Positions 13,375 to 25,005 of a stretch of 64,000 bases of DNA are shown one piece after another; the stretch's first letter is position 1, and each line of letters starts with the position of its first letter. The stretch covers positions 8,367,823 through 8,431,822 of the forward strand of contig OZ018408.1 of assembly GCA_963969595.1 (NCBI GenBank), in the 5' to 3' direction. The notes beneath the pieces were generated by a model. That model saw nothing but the letters and a program-made list of their open reading frames with translations, did no database searches and was not told the DNA's origin. Origin of the DNA: Neckera pumila (Eukaryota > Streptophyta > Bryopsida > Hypnales > Neckeraceae). Both the position numbers and the translations under genes were made by a program.

Positions 13375-16300
13375 ATGGCAGCCGAAGCATTTAGAAGTCC
13401 AGTGGTATTCAATGCCGTAGGCACAACGGTAGTTGCAACAGAGCAAAGGAGCGCTAGGGAAAGATTGGCGCGTGTGGTACGGGGAAGACTTTTCCAAGAA
13501 GAAGATCACATACCTATTGGTGGAGGACCCCAAGCTACAAATGGCATGGTTCAACTTCTTGGGGACAATAGTTGTGTTGTGGGAGTTGGTGTGGTGGACA
13601 TGAGTATTACATGTGGTGATGAACTTCACCAAGAAAAATTACATCCTTTTGAAATTGCAATTCGTGTTACACATGCCGTATACAAAACAAAATGGGTTGG
13701 TGAATTGGTAGGGGATATTATGGGAGATTGTGTAGATAAGGTTATACGATGGCGTTGTACTTCAATTTGTTGTGCACTTCCTTCAAAAGTGTGAACAACG
13801 ACAACGACTTCAAGGGAGGGGCAAAAATTTTCTTTTCCTCATGTCTCAGCACCAAAGTTTGATTTTCATGACGTGGAAGGCAGTCCAAGCATTTCCGAGT
13901 TCACACCACCAAGTCAAGGTGCAAGAAGCACACCTAAAGGAAGTTCTCTTGTAACACAAGGCACTGAAGCCAGCACAACAGATTTCACAAGAGTAGAAGG
14001 AAAACCTGAGCGTACACCAAAGAAAAGGTATCCAATGGCAAATCGTAGGGCGAGGGCAAGAAGTCCAAGAGAGAGGGGGGAATCAACTAATCAGAAAGTT
14101 ACTCTTGAAAGTGTTTTGTACGCAAAGGAGAGAGGAACATGTAAACGCAATTGTTTGCGTGATGTAGATGCAAAATATGTTTTGGATCAGCAATATATGG
14201 CATGGGGGCAGAAGTATAAAGTGCAGGCTACTTGGATAATGCAAATGTTGAATGCCTTCTACACTCGCACGGAGGGTCTGACAAGAGACAAGTATGTGAC
14301 AAAATTAGATGGCAGAGTCATGTGCAATGCATGCTACGCTGAGGCGTTGGGTTATTCTCAGAGGTGATTGAAGCAATTCACTACAAGAAAACAGTGTCCG
14401 AATTGACATGTCCTAATTGACTAAAATGCCCGAATTGACATGTCCTAATTGACTAAAATGTCCAAATTGACAGAAAATTGACAAAATAATGTCAAAATTG
14501 ACAAAAAATTGACAAAAAAATGTCCGAATTGACACTGCTCCTTTGTAGTGATTGAAGATAGCACATGCTGTATACGATAGAGTGGCAGCCGTTCATGGAA
14601 ACACATGTCACCGGAGGGAAAGTGCAAAAATGTCTGTAGCTAGGGAAAGCCTCAACGTTTTTGTGAATGAAGTAGGGTGTCAGCAACCTCATCAATCGGT
14701 TCGCCGGAAAATGGACAATGCGGTGTTACCATTGATTTTGTTGCGAATGAATACGAACAAGTTGGATGTTTTTCGGTATGTGAATGAAAAAATGAAGAAA
14801 CTGGTGGACGGGTTGGAGTTGTTAAGGACCTCGTTTCGTCGACTTTGGCGGAAGGAATTTCCACATGTGCAAATCCCACCTTTCTCCAAATTCTCAAAGT
14901 GCTATCATTGTTGGGAGTACAACTGTCGGATGGAGTCCACGACAAATGCAATAGCAAAGGTGAAGATAAAAGAATTTTATGTGCTGCACATTTGATATCA
15001 ATGGAAGAGAGGCGAGATTATTGGTTGTTTAAGAGGTCCGCAATGATCACCTCAGACTTTTTCATGTATTTTATTGTGGACGGTATGGATCAGAATACGA
15101 CCATGATACCGAAGATGAGACAGACTGTGAAGAACATTGAATCTTGATTTGTGAAGACTCATTTATGTGGTGTACTTGTACATGGTATCGGCCTGTATGC
15201 TAACATGTGGATAGATGCTCACCACAAGCATGATAGCAATCAAGTCTTAATGTCGGTAATGAACGTCATATGCGACGTGAAACAAAGAAAGGGGTCATTG
15301 CCACCAACGTTGAGGATTCAAGCAGATAACACCACGAGGGAGAACAAAAACGCCTACATGTTGGCCATGTGTGCTACACTAGTTGGGCTCAGTTTCTTCA
15401 AGGAAGTGCATCTTTGTCTTTTGATAGTGGGCCACACGCATGAGGACATCGATCAGAGGTTCAATGTGATTTTGAACATACCGAAGAGGTGAGATATAGA
15501 CACTTTGGCAGAGATGTTGGAACTGGTGGAGAAAGGAGCATTGTACACAGAGGCTTTTGTGAGTGCTTGCAAGTTTGAGCATGTTCGCGATTGGAAGGCA
15601 TTTATCACACCTCATTTGCTACGAGGAGGGGAACAACTGACGGGCATCACATTTCCACACCATATGAGGTTTTACGTGGAGAATGGATTGGTCCATGTGC
15701 AATACAAGCATTTTTGCACAGATGAGTGGGGCCCAGCGAGAGGGCATTTGTGTCTAAACTCACTACTAAGCGTAGCAGAGAAACCGGACCTTGCGGAGTT
15801 GGTTGTAGCTAATAAGAGGGAACTGATAGCATTGGACAAGTTCATTGCATACAAGAAGAAGATGATAGAGAGAGGCCACAACCCAATCAAGAACATGGAA
15901 GTGGTGGACAAAACAGAAAAATTCAAGGACTATTTGGAGGAATTCCCACAACGAAATACAGAAGGCGTCCGTGATTTATCGTTTTGGCCCAGCGATGACT
16001 TGAACCAGAACAGGGATGGTGGTATTGTTCCTGACATGGAAGGAGGTACAATTTGAAGTACAATTGCTGAGGTGGATGGGAATAGAACAAAGAGTGTTGC
16101 CGTTGACAAGATTATGGCGACAATGCCAAATCCTGAGAAGAAAGGATATTTTGGACCCCGCAGAGATAGACCTACACAAGCAACATCACAAAGAGTGACT
16201 GGGGAGGATTTGAGGTAGAAGGAATGAAGTTATACCAAAAAAAAACAAGATGCAGAGGAAGATCCGTTTCCTCCATTCAATCTAGAGAATGACATTACTG

Positions 16301-16761
16301 TAGGGCAGTACGTAGCTCTCACTGTAGAACTAACGGAAGTAAGAGAAGGAATACCCTTTTTTTTAGGGAAGGTGTTAGAATTCGGCCATGGGACATCGGT
16401 CTTGAAGATGAAGGTCATGTGGTATTGGCCTACTATGAAACGTGGAGCACTTAATGAAGCAGGTAGTAATTGAGTGAGGTATACGAACTGTATGAAATCA
16501 ACGTGGAAACCATCTGGTGAGATGTTGGGCTAGACCGAGAAGGAAGCCGCTATATATTCATGGATGGATGTTCCTCGTCGAGGGAGAAGTGGTCATGTTA
16601 TAGGTTCCAACATTATAGTGTATGGCGTGCAAACAGAAGAAATAGTGATTATTCCGCCAGAGGCTAATAATCCCTCCCCCCCTCAACATTTGAGACTGTC
16701 CATTTTAGATGCCGTATTAGCCAAGTGCAATGTCGCACCCCCCAAGTGCAAGAATATCTAA
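13375..16761 (+). pseudogene. Transposase-like pseudogene (DUF7869-type, RNase-H-like), decayed
   Basis: One long reading frame (positions 1 mod 3 from ATG 13375 to 16761) is broken by a 172-bp MITE, one later compensating frameshift (about 14915-14980), seven TGA codons (13792, 14365, 15145, 15490, 16054, 16225, 16471) and two TAG codons (16216, 16531). Domains in order: an N-terminal region; a basic segment (~14010-14110); FSKCYHCW (~14890-14920); IVDGMDQ (~15075-15095); QADNTTRENKN (~15318-15350); VGHTHEDIDQRF (~15427-15462); and a C-terminal TVGQYVALTVE segment (~16300). The three acidic motifs look like a D-D-D/E catalytic triad of the DUF7869 proteins found in non-seed plant transposons. 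The family match is from memory of motifs; the catalytic reading is inferred. Without the MITE the coding length is about 1070 codons. Too broken to be active. Confidence 0.75.
14379..14550. mobile_element. CACTA-type MITE inserted in the transposase pseudogene
   Basis: The left end is CACTACAAGAAAACAGTGTC. The right end, read inverted, is CACTACAAAGGAGCAGTGTC. CACTACAAGAAAA is the classic CACTA (En/Spm) tip, and the flanks show the expected 3-bp target duplication ATT (14376-14378 and 14551-14553). The 172-bp interior is almost entirely reiterated AATTGACA/TGTCCGAATTGAC units. Removing element plus one ATT (175 bp) rejoins the host frame exactly. It has no coding capacity. Confidence 0.9.
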
Positions 16762-17710
16762 TTCTTTTTTGTACTAGTCTCAATCCATTGCTTCTAAAAG
16801 GAGATTTTTCCTTGGGTTTTGAGACATCTAAACTCTCTAATGAAAGTTTTGAAAAGTTTCCTTGGAATGGATTTTTTTTTTAATTGCTTTTGAAATTCAA
16901 GCATCATGATCATGTAATTGGTGAGTTGTCAATGTTAGAGTAGAAGATATACTTCAACACGTTAACTATAAAATCTTACAATTGGATATACCAAAAAAAT
17001 ACGAAGAATTTAATATTATTTTAGAAAGAATGTTTGAGATAGTTTATAGCTTGAAACAAATTTAAAATTCTAGGGGTTAAATCATCCAAACATTAATAAA
17101 ATATTTTAGTATGGTTTGATTGATGAAAGAAAGTGAGATTGAATGAAGTATGAACTACACTGGGAGGTCAAAATTTGGTTCAGTTACCAACATGGTCACA
17201 ATTGAGGTAATAAAGCCTAGAAGGATGCTGCAAATACTAAGTGTCCAATGGATGACAAAGAATCCTCCTACGTAAGACAAAAATCCATATCTTCATCCTT
17301 GGAATTCTGTATGAAAAGGGGGTCTTATACATTAATTTGACCTACAAATCTACAATGAGTGCGCTTAGTATTTTCTAAGCAAATGATGTGATTCATACCA
17401 TATCCCAAAAGAGGATTTCTACGGTGACCAACCCAGCTTTTTGGGAATAAGTCATTCCATTTGTGCTACAATTTACTTTGAAAGCCTATTTGAACCACTA
17501 CTAAGAGCGCATTTCCATTGACAACCTGGAGCATAATAAGTTGGAAAAACCATGTGCTTTACATTAGGTGTGGAGTTCCAACTAAGCCTCTAGTACCTCT
17601 TCTAGCCTCCAATCCTTGTTTTTTCTTGAATGCAGAGTTGGGGGACCTCAACGCATGGTTGGAGGGGTAAATAACAAAAAAATTATAGAGAAAGAAAATT
17701 GCGATTCCAA

Positions 17711-17965
17711 CTACACAAAATAGTGAAATTAGGTTGCCTTGTCAATTAGGTTGCCTTACATGAGATAAATTACCTCAAAGATCAATGTTTGTTCTACATG
17801 GAGGTGCATGCCACTTTCTGACTGTGGCCTTGAATTGGTGCACAATTCTATGCCATATACATGGCTTTGATATAATGCATCATTGTACGAAAGTAGTGAG
17901 TATTTCTATAGTGCGGACTTTTGAGAATTTAGTGTAAGGCAACCTAATTTCACTATTTTGTGTAG
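17711..17965. mobile_element. 255-bp foldback element with perfect 30-bp terminal inverted repeats
   Basis: 17711-17740 (starting CTACACAAAATAGTG) is exactly the reverse complement of 17936-17965. On the left side the inner part of the repeat (AATTAGGTTGCCTT) is present twice in tandem, at about 17728-17740 and 17745-17757, and the right arm pairs with either. No clear target duplication was found, so the superfamily is open. Non-coding. Confidence 0.75.
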
Positions 17966-18369
17966 GGAAGATTGACCTAATGCAAAGTTTGTCGACACAA
18001 CTACCTCTTGTGCAAATGGAGCTTTGATGTCAAGATTTGTGCTTAGATTCTATCCACAACCAATGCATTGATGTGGAGTGATAGATCCCAATGGAATCAC
18101 CTAGACCTGGTCGAGGCACACCTAGAGTATCCAACTCCCTCTAGTTCCTAGCCCTTCAGGCATCCAATGGAAATAGGTCCTAAGTATCACTACTTCACTA
18201 ATGTAAACGACTCATTTCCAACCACTTAAGCAATTACGCATATTTAAAGAGCAAGGTTTTTGAGTGTGGAATTTTTCTTGTCTACAAAAAATAGAGTTTG
18301 GAAGGATTGCATATTTTTCCAAGATTTTATTGCAAAACATGTAATTACTATCAATTTTTTAAGTCAAAG

Positions 18370-18598
18370 CATTAGAAGAGATTCGGGGGGACTAAAGGGC
18401 CGTTTCAGGCCTGGTCCCTTAGCAGATCGGGAACGTCAGCTGTTAGAATTTATTTATTTTTGAAAAATCTAAAATTATTAAAATAAAATAAAATAATGGT
18501 GACGTGGCAGTCGCTGCGGACTACTGCGAGGTTGTTCCCCTGACCCTGGCAGTCCAGGGAACTCACAGCCCTTCAAAGGAGCTGAAAAACATCTAATG
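18370..18598. mobile_element. MITE family 2, copy a (carries TGACGTGGCAG)
   Basis: Begins CATTAGAAGAGATTCGG and ends with the imperfect inverted counterpart ...AACATCTAATG. Sub-terminal blocks AAAGGGCCGTTTCAGGCC and AGCCCTTCAAAGG face each other. The centre is an A/T-only run followed by GGTGACGTGGCAGTC. The same architecture occurs at 23972-24245 and, inverted, at 52657-52915. Target duplications are not clear. Confidence 0.6.
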
Positions 18599-19010
18599 AT
18601 TCTCTTCAACCTATAATGGTGATATAGGCCTTTCTATTTTTGTCCACAAACTCATTGCAAAGTGGACCAAGGGCTCGTTGCAATATTGAGAGACTCGAAG
18701 CAAATCATAATGCACCACAACTGCTCTTTGACGTGTTGACAATTCAAATTTCTAAATTTCCAATCTCAACTTTGAAATGTGCACTGCTATTCCAAAGTAA
18801 ACTTCGTAGCACACAAATAGGATGCCTTTCCCTTTCCAACAGCTTCCACCACATAAGACCCAATCGAAAGAATCAACCATGGACTGAATGAGGAAGCTGC
18901 GCAATCCGGAATGGACACAGACACGTTGGTCCGACCAAGGGAAGGAATCCATATATTAAGTTAGCATGGGTTTTTTTACCTATATTTAGATACCTATTTG
19001 TTTTATTTGG

Positions 19011-19383
19011 TACATTGAGATCTCCCGGACGCTGCATCCTCCGGCTGCGTGCTTAGTACCGTCGGAAAGCTCTCGGCAAGGAGGGGTGCATGGGCTTGGT
19101 TTTGTGGCGTTTGGACCTATGATGCGGAAGTAATTGAATTTTGAAGTATTTATGGGTCCAAAAATTAGAAAATTAGACCTCCCGGACGGTGCAACATTTT
19201 GGTTGCGTGCTTGGTACCGTTGAAAAGCTCTTGGCAAGGAGGGGTAGATGGGCTTTATTTTGTGGCGTTTGGAATGACGGTGTGAAAGTTATTGAATTTT
19301 AAAGTTTTTATATCAATAAAAAAATACAAATAAAATGGCTTTTCCTTTTATTTGGCTGTGGCATTGGCACAGGGCACACTAGT
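19011..19383. repeat. Copy 2 of the TACATTGAGATC repeat, with an internal 157-bp tandem duplication
   Basis: Same family as 8789-9000. Here the central monomer, starting CTCCCGGAC, is present twice (19022 and 19179, period 157 bp). Each monomer carries TGCGTGCTT(A/G)GTACCG, GAAAGCTC-type and GGCAAGGAGGGGT blocks. It ends GGCATTGGCACAGGGCACACTAGT. It contains no frame with protein similarity that I recognise. Confidence 0.6.
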
Positions 19384-20253
19384 CAGTAATGGTGGATGCA
19401 GTGGGAGTCAAGTCGCCCACCCGTGTCTGAGCCCATTCGGCAGCGTGAGCAAAGTGGGCAGCTTCCTTCTACAATAACTTAAATATCAGCCTTAAAATGG
19501 AGCAAAAATGTCAGATGGCCCATTCACTCCCTCCCTTCCTGGAATCCGGGCGTAATTTCACCGTCTCCTCCGAAAACTAAGGCAAGTAAGGTAGGAGGTT
19601 CTAAAATGGAGCGGGTTCTAAAATCAATTAGGCTCTAGAGGGGTCCATTTTGCACTTTCCAAAGTACAAGCGGTGTGCATTTGAGGTGGTTGGTTTTAGA
19701 GCCCACAAAAATGCACTTTTCTACAACTTCAAAAATCCATAACTAATTCTACAAAGCTTCAAAAAAAAATGAAACAACTTGGGTTAGAGGCCAATTTCTC
19801 TTGCATTTCAAGAAAAATTTACTGAAAAATAATTTAAGAAAGTCTACCTCCCCAAAATTCAGCTTCAGCTCTCAAATGAGCGGTTCATGGACCTCTTACC
19901 CTAAGGCTTCTTCCCTTTTCCAGCCTTTCTTTTAAGTTTGGACCCTTATTTGATTGATTGACTACCGTACATTTAGGTTTGATTCAGCAACTTGTTGTCA
20001 AAATAATTTAATTTTCACATTTTGACAATTCATTAGCCTGTTTCAATTTTTCCTAATTTTCTCTCTTGTTTTCAGAAAAGTTGAAAACTTCTCAAATTAT
20101 CCCTTGAAATTTTCTCAGATCATCTCTTGAAATTTTTTCAGGTTTTCAGAAATAGTTGTAGAGTTTTTAAAATTTCAGACACAAATTTCAAAGTTTTGCC
20201 TAGTTAGTTATTTACAAAAGTGACCTACACATACGGTACAATGTTTGAGGTCC

Positions 20254-20303
20254 AAATCAATCTTCTTACATCATTCTGAAAATCAATCTTCTTACATCAT
20301 TCT
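20254..20303. repeat. Short tandem duplication (about 25 bp, two copies)
   Basis: AATCTTCTTACATCATTCTG with its following GAAAATC is present twice head to tail. A local slippage duplication in AT-rich intergenic DNA. Confidence 0.7.
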
Positions 20304-20635
20304 GAAAATCAATCAAGTGATGTCCATCCCTTTTTTTTGGGGCGAAATGGAGCCAGAAAGCACGATTTCATAGTGAAAATCTTTTTTTTTGCCAGAAAAG
20401 TTTCAATCCAATTTAAAATTTGGATGAAATTGTCAAATTAGGATGAAAAAGTGTATGAATTTGATTGAAAAGTGTTTTATGGTACAAAAGATGGATGTAC
20501 GAAGAAATAAAATGCTTCACCAAATTTTAAGTGATCGCCATCCTGGCACTTTTTCAAAAACCAAAAAAAAGGCCTGGTGATGTCTGATGAGAGAGTAGAC
20601 TTCGGAGCACGTCTGAAAAGCAAGGGGAACTAGGG

Positions 20636-20850
20636 AAGTCATGGCCACAGAAGCTGCCTGCATGAATGGAGGGCGAGTGAGCGTGGGGGGAAGGACAGGA
20701 TCACAGGAGTCCCAGGACAGGCGCAGGAGAATGATGACAGAACCGCAGCCGCAACAACTCAACCAATGCCGGCAGCGGTTCGGGGGTTTGGGGGAACAGG
20801 AACGAACTGGCAAGTGGTGGCGATCACTGCGTTGGCAATCTTTTCTTTTT
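20636..20850. other. GC-rich orphan segment
   Basis: About 200 bp of purine-rich, GC-rich sequence in AT-rich DNA, open on both strands (70 codons plus, 145 codons minus). Neither translation shows a domain I know. It may be a captured gene fragment or the core of an unrecognised repeat. Confidence 0.25.
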
Positions 20851-21639
20851 TGAACAAATGGGGAGGACGGCCACTGTATTAAAAAAAACCACAATACAAA
20901 ACAGCCAAGTCGTGAGGATGGACAAATGAAGAGATAATGAGCTAAACAGACCAAAGAAAAGAAAAAAAAGAAACCTGAGAACCCTAATGAAAATTACAAA
21001 TGGGAGGGTCACACCCTTGCCACTTGATAACATTGCACTGCTTTCAATTTGGAAGGACTTGTGTGTATTGGTTTGCAAACTTGGTTGTTAGACATGTCTA
21101 CCACAGTGATGTGTATTGTACAAAACAAAGGCATTGCAACCAATTCAATTAAGAACACATTTCCATGGGGCCTAGAGGGGGTCCAGAACTGGACATCCAA
21201 GCCTCCAGCACTATAAAAGGCGCAAACAACGCTGGAGGTTCTGGACATCTAGTTGGACCCTCTTTCTTGGGCTGTTCACTTTACAAAGATTTCTGAGATT
21301 TGTGAAACCTTGCCCATGGGGCATCCTCGATAGTGCCTCTAGATCCAGCTCCCCATGGAAACAAAGCCTAAGTGTGCACACATCCATGTCAATGCCTGCA
21401 AATGCCTTGCAAGGTGGGCTATAGCGATTTTTTTTTTTCCCCATTATTTTGAGGCAATGCACAAAGCACTGCCCTGTATAGTGGAGTGGCATGACATTGT
21501 TAACCCCTGTCAATGTCAAAAACTGTGGTTTTTAGGGAGACATTGTCAAAAAATGTGGTTTTTGGTATGTCCTTCAAAAATGAAAATTGAAAACTTTTTT
21601 TGAAACTTCAAGTGTACAAAATTGAAGTTAAGTATTTAA

Positions 21640-22552
21640 CCCCTAAAGGCCCAAGACCTTTTTTCTGCCAAAAAACACCCCAAAATGCCATTTTTTTGGC
21701 AAAGAGAGAAAAAAAATTAAAAAGTTTTTTTTCCCAAATCTAACCATACGATCTTACACCTAAACAGTATGAGAATGTGTGGGAAAAATTTCAAAATTGT
21801 TGACCGCACAGATTGCAAGATATCAACGTTTAAAGTGAAAAAAACAAATTTTTCAGCACATTGTGGGATGGATTTTTTGACTTTGAACATTTTTAACTTA
21901 AAATTTTTACACTACAGAGTTTTGAGCTTTAAATGTTTATAGTGGAGAATTGAGTTGAAAATCTACCCAAAAAAAAAAATTCAAAAAGACTTAATTTTCA
22001 TTATTAAAAAAATTGTTAAATAGAAGTAGGTACAAGATAGAAGGAAAATCTAAAATATTCACATATTTTAGATGGAATTAAAATGCACTAATCCCAATAA
22101 TGAGATTGTTCTAGCAATTAGACTAAACCATGCAAAGAAAAAAAATTTGAAAAATTTGAAAAATTGCATTCAGAAATGAATCCTACAAATTATTTTTTTC
22201 AAAAAGATGCTCTAACTTCCCAAAAAACAAGAATGTCCATAACTTTCTCATAACAAATCCAAATGAAATGAATCAAAGCTTTTTAGATAGACAAAAATAT
22301 AATCTATGAGAAAAAAAATACTTAAAAAAAAAAAGTGCAAATTTTTTTTGCTATCCACCGTCCCTTGTTTTGAGCTTATTTGGTCATAACTTTTGTTCCC
22401 GGGCACCGATTGTGAAAAAAATTATTTTCCCACGAAGCTAATCAGCTTTTCTACCTCCCAAAAAAGTTTCAAAAATCAAGAGAAAATTCCAACCCGTAGA
22501 TACCTGCTCGAAAACGCATTTGTGCCCCAAAGGGACAACGGGCTTTTAGGGA
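21640..22552. mobile_element. piggyBac-like non-autonomous element, best-preserved TTAA flanks
   Basis: TTAA at 21636-21639 is followed by CCCCTAAAGGCCC. The right end CTTTTAGGGA is followed by TTAA at 22553-22556. Length 913 bp. It is in reverse orientation to the copies at 9389 and 50095 and matches them block by block (for example TGTTGACCGCACAGATTGCA and GCATTTGTGCCCC). The interior is A/T-rich with no frame over 100 codons. Confidence 0.75.
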
Positions 22553-22556
22553 TTAA

Positions 22557-23379
22557 CTAGCAGTTTTTAGCCCATTTGATCTCACAAATTGAAAGATTAC
22601 AATGTTTGAAGTGAGAATTTTTTTTTTTTTTTCATTCTTGTAAAATAGGGCCAGCAAACTTTGGGCCTTCTTGGAGTAGAAAATTTGCTCTACACAAAAA
22701 TGAGGATTTTGACGATTCATAAGTATATGATGTTAGGTTAGCTCTTGAAAAATTTCAGAAGCAATTGAGATGTCTAGCTTATACTAAATCACCCTGCAAT
22801 GCAAGGAGGTTAAGCAAATTGGCAATACACTACTACACTAGTTATTTTCTTATGATTTCTTGTGCAATGAGGAAACTTTTATTTGAAATCTGAATGACAA
22901 AAAGTTACATAAAAACATTTGGAATACATGGAGAAAAATTCAAGAATTTTGCCTTCATAAATTGCAAGATAATAGGACTTGAAGTTAGAAGAAAATGTTT
23001 TTCCTTGAAGCCGCCCCAACATAAAATAATAACAAAGTTTGATTCCTCTTAGAATGTGATTTGAGGACTAATTTTTTTTTTGGGACAAGTATATGCCATA
23101 ATTTATTAATTATATACATGCCAAATTTCATGAGCTTTTTTGCAAAAGATTTCCAAAAGATTTCCAAATTGCCTAAGTTGCCTAAAAAATTTTATGGCAG
23201 CATAACTTTTGATCGAGGTACCTGATTGGAAAAAAAATCAGTTTTTCACCAACTAAAGGAGGAAAATGTTTACACATTGTATTCAAATTTCATAAACATC
23301 TGACCAAAAATTATTTTGTAGGAACCTACCTAGCTGAGGTTTCTTGTGTACATTGAATGAACACTTAGTCCTTTAGGGA
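22557..23379. mobile_element. Left-truncated piggyBac-like copy abutting the previous one
   Basis: The right end CTTTAGGGA is followed by TTAA (23380-23383). Internal blocks (CACAAATTGAAAGATTACAATGTTTGAAGTG, given here only as the position 22590-22620, and the later ...TGATCGAGGTACCTGATTGG) match the family, but no CCCC left tip is present. It begins directly after the TTAA that closes the 21640-22552 copy. It resembles the fragment at 52225-52650 more than the 920-bp group. Confidence 0.5.
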
Positions 23380-23971
23380 TTAACCAACATAAATCATTTT
23401 TTTTTGGAGGTCATGATAACCCCTTCTTAAATCCCTTAGGATGAATTTAGTTTAATCTATAAAGAGTCATTAGTTGATTGAAAAGTTCCAACGCTTGTAT
23501 CATTGTTTGATTAGGAAGTTACAAAGAGTCTATAGCTAGCTGGGAAGTTGTAATGTTGGGGCTACCACTTTCTAGGGGAGCAAAAGGGACCCCTCCAATA
23601 TTGCTTAAGAATGTTACGGGTGCAGCTATTTCCATCCACTAGCATGGATGAAATATAAAAAATATAGCTAAAAATGCATGTATTCATCCAACATGTATAA
23701 AGCCATCCATAATAGAGTGATATTGTTTCTAGATTGTATAGCAATTGAGCGATTCTATCCACTAAAAATAGGAGAATCTATCAAAATTTCCTCAAAAAAC
23801 TGAATTACTTTTGAACGATCAATTGCCCAAAAAACACACTATATTGACCCAAAAATGTCCAATCAACCATTTTATAGTTCTTGTCCAACTTTAAAAGTTG
23901 CTTAGATCTCATAAAAATACATTTTTGACAATTTCATATATTTTTCATATAAATCATGAAGTTATCTTTTT

Positions 23972-24245
23972 CATGAAAGGGGATTTGGAGGCTTAGGAGG
24001 GCCATTTCAGGCCCGTTCCCAAATTTGGTCCGATTTTGTGAATTGGACCAAATGGGCAGTTAGAATTTAAAAATAAAAAATAAGTAAAAAGTAAAATAAA
24101 ATTCTCCAAATATCATATTAAGCAAAAAAAAAAAATGACGTGGCAGTCCTTGTGCCACGTTAACCAGATGCTATAGCTGCGTTCTCACAATCTGGGAATG
24201 TAAAGAAACTTGCAACCCTCCAAGGCTTCCAAATCCCCTCTAATG
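23972..24245. mobile_element. MITE family 2, copy b (carries TGACGTGGCAG)
   Basis: The left end is CATGAAAGGGGATTTGGAGG. The right end, read inverted, is CATTAGAGGGGATTTGGAAG. These are the clearest terminal inverted repeats of the family (GGGGATTTGGAGGCTTAGGA against GGGGATTTGGAAGCCTTGGA). The centre is A/T-only, then AAATGACGTGGCAGTCC. Non-coding. Confidence 0.7.
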
Positions 24246-24860
24246 ATAGTCAATTGAAAAAAAAGAAATTTGGACAAAAACTCCAATGTGGTGATTTTTC
24301 AAAATCAAAGACTCGAAGAAATGCTCAAAGTAGATTGCTTAAGGAGGGAAACATAGCCAATTAAAGGCCATCGCATAAAAAAGATTATGTAGGTATGTAA
24401 ATGGATAAAGGACTGATTGGTTGGAGCATATATTGAATGCAGGCCTGTGGGCATGATTAAGAGAAAGTTTTGGTACTTGACTTGATTGCAAGGCCTTAAA
24501 AAAGAATTTTCCATCAATTGCTCCATTCTTTATTTATATTAAAATGCATATTTTTAACTATGACAATTGCATTTGGTCAAGTAGCAAATTTTTTACTTTT
24601 AAATATGAGATATATGGGCCTCTGAAGCCATTTTTGTTAAAATAAAAAAACTATTTGTTTCAAAAATTTAACTTTGATTGAAGATATTTCAAAATTTGTA
24701 TAGTTAAAAAGTCTTTGAAAATTGCCAAGTAGAATAATTTGATAGTAATGTATTAAATTTTGCTATTAGATTTTTCAAAAAATGATTGTAAAACAAAAAT
24801 TACACTTTTATTCCAAAAACGATAAATTTAAAGATGATTTTAGAGGAAAAATTTCCCTTG

Positions 24861-24875
24861 GCATTTAGGGATTAA
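24861..24875. mobile_element. Solo right end of a piggyBac-like element
   Basis: GGCATTTAGGGA followed by TTAA (24872-24875). The tip is of the ATGCCC type, as in the copy at 155-791. I could not locate the matching left end. Confidence 0.4.
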
Positions 24876-25005
24876 GAATCTATTCATTCTTGATCTTGCA
24901 ACAAACTATTCAAACCCAAGGTGAGTGACTCAAGAACTATATACCTCTGTTAGAAGGTAGGTTGACTAGACTCTCTACTATCTAATAATTTGGAATTCAA
25001 TATAA

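Noticed and set aside
20517..20954. 145-codon minus-strand frame
   Set aside because: Mixed hydrophobic and Cys-rich translation without domain or splice support. I kept the region only as a GC-rich orphan segment.
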